A DNA stretch of 64,000 bases from Acidobacteriota bacterium (GTDB taxonomy: Bacteria > Acidobacteriota > Blastocatellia > Pyrinomonadales > Pyrinomonadaceae), in contig JAFDVK010000032.1 of NCBI GenBank assembly GCA_018269005.1, positions 367,616-431,615 of the forward strand, written 5' to 3'. Under the pieces are notes generated by a model. The model ran no database searches and had not been told where the DNA came from. It worked only from the letters and a program-made list of their open reading frames with translations. The position numbers were made by a program, and so were the translations under genes. This document shows, one piece after another, positions 1 through 7,029 of this stretch; position 1 is the stretch's first letter, and each line of letters opens with the position of its first letter.

Positions 1-75
1 CATTCCGCCTTTACCGATCAAGTGAACGACCAGGTAGCGATCCTGGATCATCGTATTTGGGGACAACGGATTCAT
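1..75 (-). CDS. Serine/threonine protein kinase, N-terminal fragment cut by the window edge
   Basis: Reading the minus strand from an ATG at 75-73 gives 25 codons open to the window edge. Around residues 12-25 the peptide reads DRYLVVHLIGKGGM, the first strand and glycine-rich ATP loop of bacterial Hanks-type (PknB-like) kinases. The family phosphorylates Ser/Thr on target proteins, and its members are often membrane anchored with C-terminal sensor domains. Nothing beyond the P-loop is visible, so substrate, membrane segments and sensor domain are unknown. No strong Shine-Dalgarno precedes the ATG. Confidence 0.6.
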   Translation of the reverse strand, partial: MNPLSPNTMIQDRYLVVHLIGKGGM

Positions 76-139
76 TTCGTCATTGGCCGGTGAAGTTCCG
101 GCTTATACCTAAGATTAAACAATAAATTATCAGACGGAA

Positions 140-652
140 CTACTCTACCCGCAATTTTTCGGCACTCACGATCGCGGGCATCCCGCGGTGCTGCCAGCAT
201 CTAACGTTTCCCTTGACCCTGCGGGTGCACGGCGTTCCTTTCTTGGTTTCGGCTCCGCACATATATGTCGGCTCCGATGCGGCCACCTCAGGCTTTTGTT
301 CTTGCGTCGGGACCGCTTGAGATGTTTGTCGCTCTACTACTTGCTCCTTGACCTGGTTTGCAGGAAGTTTCGCTGATTCCGTTTTGCTTAGAAGAGCCTT
401 TGGCGTCCCCGGCGACGTGCCCGCGGGGACTAGTCTTGTTTCGACCGGTTTCGCCGGAGCGACAAAAGCAAAGCTTACCGCCGCCGCCAACAGGACCGCA
501 CCGACACACGCCGCTCGCCATGCCATCTCCCGACCCTGAAACTCTGTTTCACAAAGTTCGCAAAATCGACCGCTTGTCCAAATATGCCAGTCATCACGCA
601 CAACCTTTTCTCCGCAGTTGGCACAGAATTTTGGGCGAAAAAGTAGCTGCAT
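140..652 (-). CDS. Small membrane protein with N-terminal zinc ribbon and C-terminal Cys3His cluster (DUF5763-like)
   Basis: The protein has about 170 residues. C10-x2-C13 and C31-x2-C34 form a probable zinc ribbon. A single hydrophobic segment follows at about 45-66, then a Pro/Thr/Gln/Lys-rich linker. The C-terminal module C132 (in MCGAETKKG), C142, C152, H155 matches the short CGAxTKxGxxC...C..H motif that I associate with DUF5763-like domains. I infer a single-pass membrane protein with one zinc module on each side of the membrane. I chose the ATG at 652 over an in-frame TTG at 661. The function is not known. Partners are not evident: the gene stands between the divergent hydrolase gene and the kinase gene. 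Confidence 0.65.
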   Translation of the reverse strand: MQLLFRPKFCANCGEKVVRDDWHIWTSGRFCELCETEFQGREMAWRAACVGAVLLAAAVSFAFVAPAKPVETRLVPAGTSPGTPKALLSKTESAKLPANQVKEQVVERQTSQAVPTQEQKPEVAASEPTYMCGAETKKGTPCTRRVKGNVRCWQHRGMPAIVSAEKLRVE

Positions 653-897
653 TCCACGCAAGTTGACTGCTAACGTGACGTTTTGTCAGACAGATAAGTA
701 TATTAGAAAACAAGGCGTATGTTAAGACCCTTTTTTAGGTTTCGAGGGGAAATGCCAATTTTTTGGTTGGGCGTCCCGCTCGCTACGCGACGCAAATAAT
801 GCCCTTCACGATCTGCTGATCGCCGTCTCAGAGAGGCACGGCAGACCTCATAGCCGAAATTTGGACTTTCGACAACTGAAAAACGTCCAATTGTCCT

Positions 898-2046
898 ATG
901 ATGTACCGTTCTCGTTCATTGATGCCTCTACTTTTCCTCTTCCTTGCAACGGCCTTATCGGCACAGACGAACCTGACCGTAACGAACGGAAGCAGATCGA
1001 CTGTTCGCGTTCGCGAGCAACGCGTGAATATTTGGGCGGATCCGGACCCCGAAAACATGGTCTTCGATAGATGGATCGGCGACACGACGCTTGTTGAGGA
1101 CCCGACATCGGCCGCATCCTTCGTAAATCCGCTGAGCAAAAATATAGCGTTAACCGCAACTTATAAGCCGGCGCCTTCCTGGAGTCTTACCGAAGAGACT
1201 ATCAACGGCGTTGACGTCCTTTACTATATCCCGCCGAAACGTGTCGGCATCATTTTTCGTTTCCATGGATCGGGCGGCAGCGCCCAATCGACTCTTTCAA
1301 GCGTAGAAAGCCGCATTTTTTCGAACGACGCTGTTGCGGCCGGATACGGGATTATCGCTCTTGACAGCACGGATCGCGTAAACGGCTACTGGAGTTTCCT
1401 GCCGCCGCCGAATAACCCGGACCTGACAAATATTCAGGCAGTGATCACAAACTTCCAACAACGCGGAATCATCTCGGCAAATGATCCGATCGTCGCTCAA
1501 GGCACTTCGCGCGGCGGCGTGTTCTCCTCTGTGGCCGCCTATTACCTGAACTTTAAGGCAGCCGCCATCTATATTGGGTTCGGCGTGAACTCAATAATGC
1601 CGTTAACGACCGTACCGACGATATTCTGCTCGGCTGTCAACGACGACGAAGATTTGGTCGGGCCCGAAGGCAACCAGCGGGCTCACGACCAAGCGGTGAG
1701 CCTTCAGCAACGCGGGATAATGGCAAGTTTCAACCTTCATCCTGCAACTCCGGTTTATCCGGAGAGATTTTGGCGGCTCGCAAATCTTACCGAAGCAGAT
1801 TCACATAACATTTACAACGCTCTGAAGAATGGCGGCTTTCTCGACGGCCGGGACTTGCTTATCGACAATCCGAGAAACACCAACTGGCAATCGGTCATCC
1901 CGCCGCAGTATTCTCCTTATATTTCGGGCATTTCTACCATACTCGGGTCGTCTTATGCGAACCATAGTTTCTTCAGCGACTACGACAGCCGCGTGCTGAG
2001 TTTCTATAACTCCGCAATTAACACTGCAAGGCAACGGTCAAACTAG
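898..2046 (+). CDS. Secreted alpha/beta-hydrolase-like protein with N-terminal InlB B-repeat-like segment
   Basis: The protein has 382 residues. A signal peptide (about 1-23, ending ALSAQ) is followed at about 25-90 by a segment with the W-x-GD, F-x-P and TATY pattern of bacterial InlB B-type repeats. The C-terminal part looks like a PHB-depolymerase or esterase-type alpha/beta hydrolase: FHGSGG near 122-127 would be the oxyanion turn, and GTSRGG (Ser204) fits the G-x-S-x-G nucleophile elbow. A late His (in ANHSFF) could complete the triad. I infer an exported esterase or carbohydrate-esterase-like enzyme with unknown substrate. ATG codons at 898 and 901 are both possible starts, and neither has a clear ribosome site. 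Confidence 0.65.
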   Translation: MMYRSRSLMPLLFLFLATALSAQTNLTVTNGSRSTVRVREQRVNIWADPDPENMVFDRWIGDTTLVEDPTSAASFVNPLSKNIALTATYKPAPSWSLTEETINGVDVLYYIPPKRVGIIFRFHGSGGSAQSTLSSVESRIFSNDAVAAGYGIIALDSTDRVNGYWSFLPPPNNPDLTNIQAVITNFQQRGIISANDPIVAQGTSRGGVFSSVAAYYLNFKAAAIYIGFGVNSIMPLTTVPTIFCSAVNDDEDLVGPEGNQRAHDQAVSLQQRGIMASFNLHPATPVYPERFWRLANLTEADSHNIYNALKNGGFLDGRDLLIDNPRNTNWQSVIPPQYSPYISGISTILGSSYANHSFFSDYDSRVLSFYNSAINTARQRSN

Positions 2047-2132
2047 AATGCACGCTCGGAGCCGGGCTTCAGTTTTGTTTTTTGCAGCAAGCGATTCTAA
2101 CTTTCAGAACATCTGAGTGTTAGTATTTATTT

Positions 2133-3116
2133 ATGTGTCGCCTTGCGCTCATTCTGGCCCTTCTAGCAATTTTCACGGCCGCGGCCGCCGCCCAGATCGA
2201 CGATCCGATCAGCGTCGAATCGACGATCGTCCGTCTGAACGTAGGCGTTGTTGACCGCCAAGGCCGGCCCATAACAGACCTCGAACGCGCATCATTCACG
2301 GTCTATGAAGACGGCGTAAAGCAAAGGATCATTGGCTTTGAGCCTTCTACCGCACCATTCAGTGTCGTCCTGATGCTCGATATGAGCGGTTCCACGCTGC
2401 CGTTCAGACAGGTCCTAAAACAGGCCGCAAACCGTTTCGTCTATGCTTTGGGACCGGACGACCGCGTCGCCGTAGTCGAGTTCTATGACCGCATAAACCT
2501 ACGAAACGACTTCACGACGGACGGGAAGACGATCCTTCATTCGATCGACGCCTCAAATGGCCGGGGAAAAACGAGACTTTACGAGGCCCTGGACTTTGCT
2601 CTTCGCAAACTGTCCGCCGAAAAGGGACGGCGAAAGGCGATCATCGTACTTTCTGATGGCGTTGACAGCGTCGCACAATCGTCCGATCGGGACATGCTCG
2701 CGTCTATGGCGGACGACAAGGTGACCGACGCGATCGGCCCGGATTCTTACGGCCCGTTGAATGACATTCTCAGCAAGTCGGACAAATTGGGAGTGTCCAT
2801 CTATCCGCTTGCCCTGCCGACCGGCGACCCTGCGAAACTCGCAGATCCTACGCCAAGACAGATCGAGATGTTCCGAGCCGCGCGCGAACGCTTTGCCTTT
2901 TTGGCACAGCGGACCGGAGCGACGATCAGAACTATAAATCGACTCGAAGACATGGGGCGTCTGTACGCTGAGGTCGCGGCCGATCTGAGAACGCTTTATA
3001 CGATCGACTACCAACCGGCCAGCGACAAGCGGGATGGAAAATGGCACGCCATCAAGGTCGATGTTGCCGTCCCGGATCTGATATCACGGACCAGGACCGG
3101 CTATTTCGCTCGATAG
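2133..3116 (+). CDS. Secreted VWA-domain protein (acidobacterial VWFA-related type)
   Basis: The protein has 327 residues with a signal peptide of about 20 residues ending AAAAA-Q. A short beta-rich N-terminal domain (about 25-70, including TVYEDGVKQ) precedes a von Willebrand A domain. Its metal-ion adhesion site starts at DMSGS (83-87), with later supporting threonine and aspartate positions (LSDGVDS). This architecture matches the VWFA-related family common in Acidobacteria, to which I assign it from the motif pattern. Members are thought to act in periplasmic or extracellular protein interactions, but no specific partner is known. It lies just upstream of tRNA-Arg with no terminator between them. 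Confidence 0.8.
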   Translation: MCRLALILALLAIFTAAAAAQIDDPISVESTIVRLNVGVVDRQGRPITDLERASFTVYEDGVKQRIIGFEPSTAPFSVVLMLDMSGSTLPFRQVLKQAANRFVYALGPDDRVAVVEFYDRINLRNDFTTDGKTILHSIDASNGRGKTRLYEALDFALRKLSAEKGRRKAIIVLSDGVDSVAQSSDRDMLASMADDKVTDAIGPDSYGPLNDILSKSDKLGVSIYPLALPTGDPAKLADPTPRQIEMFRAARERFAFLAQRTGATIRTINRLEDMGRLYAEVAADLRTLYTIDYQPASDKRDGKWHAIKVDVAVPDLISRTRTGYFAR

Positions 3117-3129
3117 TGAGGTCGCATTC

Positions 3130-3159
3130 TTGACATAAGCGTCCTCGGATATGTAGTCT
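3130..3159 (+). promoter_or_regulatory. Probable sigma-70 promoter of tRNA-Arg
   Basis: A perfect TTGACA at 3130-3135 is followed after 18 bp by TAGTCT at 3154-3159. The -10 box ends 16 bp before the mature tRNA 5' end, as expected for a short-leader tRNA transcript. The -10 matches the consensus only partly. Confidence 0.5.
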
Positions 3160-3175
3160 ATCTGTTCGCCTTTGT

Positions 3176-3252
3176 GCACCCGTAGCTCAGCTGGATAGAG
3201 TGCTTGACTACGAATCAAGAGGTCGCATGTTCGAATCATGCCGGGTGTACCA
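3176..3252 (+). tRNA. tRNA-Arg (anticodon ACG)
   Basis: The gene folds as a complete 77-nt cloverleaf with encoded CCA (3250-3252). The acceptor stem GCACCCG pairs with CGGGTGT (first pair G-U). The anticodon stem CTTGA/TCAAG encloses the loop CTACGAA, giving anticodon ACG (A34 is normally deaminated to inosine). The T arm has the usual TTCGAAT loop. A promoter-like element lies upstream and an intrinsic terminator downstream, so it appears to be a single-gene transcription unit. Confidence 0.95.
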
Positions 3253-3261
3253 TTAGCTTTT

Positions 3262-3303
3262 ACCGACTACTCACAGCTGCATAAAAGGCAGCTGTCGGTT
3301 TTT
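3262..3303 (+). terminator. Intrinsic terminator after tRNA-Arg
   Basis: The inner stem CAGCTGC / GCAGCTG with loop ATAAAAG is extended by outer CCGA/TCGG pairing and followed by TTTTT at 3299-3303. It sits 10 bp after the CCA end. Confidence 0.8.
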
Positions 3304-3379
3304 GCGGAATCTCCCTAGAAAATATCCACATTCGGTTAGTCTTCTAGCCAAAGTTCGGGACCACGGAGATCGTGTGGAA

Positions 3380-4435
3380 ATGAGTTTCTCACAGAACCTG
3401 CAGCGAGTCGCATCAAATATCGGACCATCCGGCCGCCCGTTTCTAAACGCAGGCCGTTGGATCCCGTGCGTTTTTGCGGCTCTCCTCCTTTGTCTGACCT
3501 CGACCGCCATCAGCACTGCCGCTCAGATGCGACCCATAAGCGTACAGCGGCCGCAACTCTCTTTTCATATCAATTCCGTCTCTAACGATACACCGGCAGA
3601 CAAGATCTCTTATGGCCAAGCGGACACCGGACCCGACGAATTGTTCGGTCGTCGCCCTGATGCTCATATCCCGACGGATTTTCACTCGGAATCGGTCACA
3701 GAGGATGCAGTACAGAGGTTCGGACGGCAAAATGAATGGCGTGAACCTTTAGCAAGGCAGCGTGGTGACAAGGCCAAGGACCCGGACAAGAACAAGAAGG
3801 ACGATATCGACGGTGACAGCGATCAGTTCAATTGGACTGGTGCAATGGCTCAGTCATTTATCTTCCTGGGCATCCAGCATTCGTTCCGCTTGACGCAATC
3901 CAGGACCCAGCGTGAGCTTGGCGGACCCTTTTTCAAAGATTGGGGCCGTTCTGTAAGACACCTGCGAGGTTGGGATGACGGCGACAGCGCCTTCATCAAC
4001 TATATTGCGCATCCGCTGCAAGGCGGCGTCACCGGACGTATATTCGTTAACAACAGCAAGATAGCGCGTAATGCGAAGTTCGGCTCCTCCGACTATTGGG
4101 AAAGTCGGCTGAAAGCCTTTGTTTGGTCGGCAGCATGGAGCACACAATTCGAGCTGGGCCCATTCAGCGAAGCGTCGATCGGAAATGTCGGCCTGCACAT
4201 GAAGCATGGTAAAAGTCCGATGGCATTTGTTGATCTTGTGATCACACCAACGACCGGAACCGCTGTCGTTGTACTTGAGGACACGGTTGACAATTACATA
4301 TTGAAGAACTGGATCGAGCGTAAATTTCGTTCCGACAGTTTCTTCGTGAAAGCATTTCGGATCCTGTTAACTCCTACGACCGCATTTTCCAACATTTTAC
4401 GCGGGAAGCCTCCTTGGAAGCGGAATGACAGATGA
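3380..4435 (+). CDS. Exported or outer-membrane-associated protein, DUF3943-like
   Basis: Using the ATG at 3380 gives 351 residues. It is preceded by GGAG at a reasonable spacing, whereas an upstream in-frame start at 3302 would lie inside the tRNA terminator. A hydrophobic signal segment is seen at about residues 28-48. A low-complexity Lys/Asp stretch follows (near DPDKNKKDD). The conserved-looking core contains AHPLQGG, then SRLKAFVWSAAWSTQFE, then SIGNVG and a VxxEDT-like end, which I read as the pattern of DUF3943 proteins. Such proteins are usually exported lipid or outer-membrane associated proteins of unknown function. The family call is from memory of the motif only. Confidence 0.5.
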   Translation: MSFSQNLQRVASNIGPSGRPFLNAGRWIPCVFAALLLCLTSTAISTAAQMRPISVQRPQLSFHINSVSNDTPADKISYGQADTGPDELFGRRPDAHIPTDFHSESVTEDAVQRFGRQNEWREPLARQRGDKAKDPDKNKKDDIDGDSDQFNWTGAMAQSFIFLGIQHSFRLTQSRTQRELGGPFFKDWGRSVRHLRGWDDGDSAFINYIAHPLQGGVTGRIFVNNSKIARNAKFGSSDYWESRLKAFVWSAAWSTQFELGPFSEASIGNVGLHMKHGKSPMAFVDLVITPTTGTAVVVLEDTVDNYILKNWIERKFRSDSFFVKAFRILLTPTTAFSNILRGKPPWKRNDR

Positions 4436-4480
4436 TCTAGAAACGTCGTCTGTCCAACGCGCCGGTCCGCACGATCAAAA

Positions 4481-4514
4481 AAGCTGTCTTGGAGCGGTCG
4501 CTCCGAGACAGCTT
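4481..4514. terminator. Bidirectional intrinsic terminator between convergent genes
   Basis: A 15- to 16-bp hairpin (AAGCTGTCT..GGAGCG, GT loop, CGCTCC..AGACAGCTT, one T-G pair) is flanked by an A-run at 4476-4482 and a T-rich run just after 4514. It can therefore stop transcription from the plus-strand gene ending at 4435 and the minus-strand gene ending at 4548. Confidence 0.9.
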
Positions 4515-4547
4515 ATTTTCTTTGGCCTGGAGCTGCTTGAGTCGGCT

Positions 4548-5996
4548 TTACTTTTCGTTAAGATCTTCCGGAGTCGAGATTATACTTAGCCCAGAGATCT
4601 CGTCGCTGACACCTACCAGGACGGGCTGGAACGCGTACAGCTTGTGCCTTGTCTCGACCACATAGCTCGCACCGGCAGGAACATTCTCAAAACGAAAATA
4701 GCCGAACGGGTTGGAACGCACCATTCCAATGAGGCCGCTCGGGCCTGAAAGTTTGATCAATGCGCCGTAGATCGGGTCGCCCCGAAAGCTTGTTACCAGC
4801 CCACTCACCGGAACTGCCCCCGCCGTCGGCGCAAGGCGTTCCTCTAGGGTGTAACTTCCGGTCATAAATCGCGCGTCCATATTCGCGTTGCTTGCAGCTC
4901 GAATGCGAACATCCTTTGGCCCTGCCGTCACGGGGAAGAACACGATGGGCAGTTCGGGATCGTTGAACGCCGCGATCGGCGTTCCATCGACCTCAAAGAC
5001 CGAAGCCTCGACATCTATATTGTCGGTAACTACGAGCAATGTACCATCCGCCGGCAGATCGACGCGTATGACATCCGCGTCTCCGGCCTGGCCCAGGATG
5101 CCGCTCACCGGGAGCGTTACGGCCGGGGCAAGCGGCGTTGAACCGGGTACTTCTGGGAACTCATCAGCTTTTAGTACGACCTGGCTGCTGATCACCTCAA
5201 AATCGTGTAGCGGCGTGCCATAAGTTGGATGTGAACACTCCTGCGAATACCAGTTTGATATCCCCGGATCTGTTGCATATCCCATAATGATGCTAAAGGA
5301 CAACGGGCCCGTCCCGATATTCGGATGATACTCAGTGAGAAGGGAGCACGAATCGTTGTACAAGGACTGATGGGCCAAACCAAGGGTATGGCCAACTTCG
5401 TGCGAAACAACATTCGCGACATAAAACGGGTCGTTGCCGAGAGCGGTCGCGAAGCTGAACGAAGGGTTCGATGGCATCAAGGTCCCAATCCCAATAAAAG
5501 GCGCGACGCCTCCGGTTCCGCTTCCCTGTCCGATCACCTGCGGAGTTGTGGTAACAATGTGGATCAGCTTTTGGGCGAATGGATAATTTAGGAATTCCTG
5601 ATAGTCGGTCGTTACCCGAATACTGAACGGAGAAAAGTCTTCGTTCACTTGTTCGACTACGCGGTCCTTCTGAGCCTGAGTCAAGCTTGACGCGGGACAT
5701 ATCCTATTTCCTGGCACAATGGGTGAAATGAACCCAGTGGAATCGGCATTTCCCAGCCTGATCAACGTCCCTCCGGCCGGCGGAAAGTGCAAGTAGAGCA
5801 GGATTTCCGTGGCAGGCGCAAGAGGCCTGTATGCGGCCTTTGCAAGCTCATCACGCCCCTCGGGTGACAGGCTGGCCATTGCGGCTTCCGTGCCGCAAAA
5901 GTTCGGTGAGATCGCGGTCACGGGCCGTTGGGCCTTTACCGCAAGAGAAAGGGCGAATGCTGCTACACAATATACAGAAACAACTCGTAATCGCAT
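4548..5996 (-). CDS. Secreted zinc metalloprotease (metzincin-like) with carboxypeptidase-regulatory-like C-terminus
   Basis: The protein has 482 residues and a signal peptide at about 1-23. The extended zinc motif HEVGHTLGLAH (199-209: H199, E200, H203, H209) marks a metzincin-type endopeptidase. A central region at about 275-390 looks like a beta-sandwich or pre-peptidase C-terminal domain. Residues at about 395-475 match a carboxypeptidase-regulatory or Cna-B-like fold (VSGLVTS..GDPIYGALIKLSG..G..RS..FGYFRFENVPAG). I infer an extracellular protease with accessory folding or adhesion modules. Substrates are unknown. It appears monocistronic, ending at the shared terminator hairpin at 4481-4514. 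Confidence 0.8.
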   Translation of the reverse strand: MRLRVVSVYCVAAFALSLAVKAQRPVTAISPNFCGTEAAMASLSPEGRDELAKAAYRPLAPATEILLYLHFPPAGGTLIRLGNADSTGFISPIVPGNRICPASSLTQAQKDRVVEQVNEDFSPFSIRVTTDYQEFLNYPFAQKLIHIVTTTPQVIGQGSGTGGVAPFIGIGTLMPSNPSFSFATALGNDPFYVANVVSHEVGHTLGLAHQSLYNDSCSLLTEYHPNIGTGPLSFSIIMGYATDPGISNWYSQECSHPTYGTPLHDFEVISSQVVLKADEFPEVPGSTPLAPAVTLPVSGILGQAGDADVIRVDLPADGTLLVVTDNIDVEASVFEVDGTPIAAFNDPELPIVFFPVTAGPKDVRIRAASNANMDARFMTGSYTLEERLAPTAGAVPVSGLVTSFRGDPIYGALIKLSGPSGLIGMVRSNPFGYFRFENVPAGASYVVETRHKLYAFQPVLVGVSDEISGLSIISTPEDLNEK

Positions 5997-6490
5997 GGAA
6001 TCTTCTCCTTGCTATACTCGCAACGGACCGATGTCCAAGACCAACTGTTGCGGCGATCGGATAGCGGTAAGGCCGATGAAAGCTTAATAAGATGTTATGC
6101 GTGAGCAGACCAAACATATCGGTAAGGCCTAGAAATGTCAACTGTTTTTGTCCGATCCGAAGTTTTTCTGTGTCGGAGAAGATCCGTGCTCTCTGCTTCC
6201 ATTTTGTGTATTTCGTACAAAATGCCGGCCCGCTCGCGGTTCTGAAATCTCAAATTTCAGATCTCAAATCTCCATTTTCCGCTACCCTTTCTCATTTTTC
6301 CTCGCTCCCTTACTTACGTGCGGGCTACGGACACGGAGGCCGACCGCTACCGCCCCGGTTCTGGTCTTTTTTTGTGCAAATCGTGCAAATCGTGCATTTT
6401 GTGCGGAATGTGCTTCAAACCGATGCGGCGTTTGGCTATGCTTGAAAGGGATTGTTTGATCTTTGACAGTTTGTTGATGGTTGATGCCTA

Positions 6491-6607
6491 GGAACGCGGA
6501 CGCCCCCGTCCGCACTGAGTGCGGAGCACGAACCGGCCGCGAGCCCCATCCGCGCCGAATGACGTTGAGTAAATGCCGGAACCTGCGGACGAGGGCGTCC
6601 GCGTTCC
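6491..6607. mobile_element. MITE-like element with 24-bp terminal inverted repeats
   Basis: The 24 bp at 6491-6514 and the 24 bp at 6584-6607 are inverted copies matching at 23 of 24 positions. They bound a 117-bp unit with no coding capacity. Each terminal repeat itself contains a REP-like hairpin (GCGGACG, 4-nt loop, CGTCCGC). There is no obvious target-site duplication. The size, ends and lack of ORF suggest a non-autonomous element or a REP doublet (BIME-like) mobilised in trans; no transposase lies in the window. Confidence 0.55.
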
Positions 6608-6667
6608 GTTCTCCGTCCCCGTAGGACAAATTCCGCGTTCCGTTCTCCGTCCCCGAAGGGGACAAAT
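6601..6667 (+). repeat. Two tandem 34-bp units
   Basis: The 21-bp motif beginning GCGTTCCGTTCTCCGTCCCC occurs at 6601-6621 and again at 6635-6655, a period of 34 bp. The second copy is slightly diverged at its end. The first copy overlaps the right end of the MITE-like unit. A short GGGGAC/GTCCCC dyad lies inside the second copy. Confidence 0.8.
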
Positions 6668-6674
6668 AATAAAG

Positions 6675-6707
6675 CCCAGGGTAAGGCCGTCAGGCCGCCA
6701 CCCTGGG
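6675..6707. repeat. Hairpin with 8-bp stem
   Basis: CCCAGGGT at 6675-6682 pairs with ACCCTGGG at 6700-6707 around a GC-rich loop that itself contains GGCC...GGCC. No T-run follows, so it looks like a repeat element and not a terminator. Confidence 0.75.
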
Positions 6708-6732
6708 ACAGCATTGCCCAAACCATCTCGGA

Positions 6733-6814
6733 GCGTGCGGAGCACGCGACAGAGCTGACCGCCCGCTGCTCCCTCCACCCCGGCCTTCGGCCACCCCTCC
6801 TCGGGCAGGAGGGG
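6733..6814. repeat. Cluster of three small perfect palindromes
   Basis: GCGTGC-GGA-GCACGC lies at 6733-6747. GGCC-TTC-GGCC lies at 6782-6792. CCCCTCCT-CGGGC-AGGAGGGG lies at 6794-6814. The last two form the motif GCCTTCGGCC followed by a CCTCC/GGAGG stem, which is a familiar dispersed intergenic repeat type in many bacteria (general recollection, not a search result). Confidence 0.65.
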
Positions 6815-6919
6815 AGCTGGCGGTACTGACTGCGGACGAGGCACTGAAGATGGTGAAGAGTGACACAATTTGTAATGCGAGCCTCAAAGAACACCCATTT
6901 TTGTTCCGTTCTGTTCCGC

Positions 6920-6947
6920 TTGTTCCGTTGAGCGCGGAACGGAACAA
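6920..6947. repeat. 10-bp perfect inverted repeat upstream of the M3 peptidase gene
   Basis: TTGTTCCGTT at 6920-6929 and AACGGAACAA at 6938-6947 are separated by 8 nt. A further direct copy of TTGTTCCGTT lies at 6901-6910. The dyad ends 82 bp before the ATG of the peptidase gene. It could be an operator or just another repeat; the direct copy favours a repeat. Confidence 0.6.
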
Positions 6948-7029
6948 AGGGCGAGAGCCGATCGCAACGAAATTGCCCAACCGAAAGGGAGAATGTAGAA
7001 TCAAAAGACCTTGAGGAGATTCCCTGACA

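Larger units (their letters stand above)
5997..7029. other. Long gene-free island made of palindromes and short repeats
   Basis: These 1033 bp contain no convincing gene; the ORFs here translate repeat sequence in all frames. The left third (6000-6300) holds AT-rich short repeats such as a duplicated ATCTCAAAT motif near 6247-6270 and the inverted repeat ATTTTGT/ACAAAAT at 6201-6223. At 6375-6402 a GTGCAAATC motif is repeated in tandem. From 6491 to 6947 there are at least six distinct hairpins, listed separately. The promoter of the dcp-like gene must lie at its right end. The character resembles REP/MITE-type dispersed repeats, but multicopy status cannot be judged from one window. Confidence 0.7.

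Noticed and set aside
6092..6894. Several overlapping ORFs of 100-150 codons in all frames within the repeat island
   Set aside because: They translate palindromes and tandem repeats, lack ribosome sites and overlap each other on both strands.
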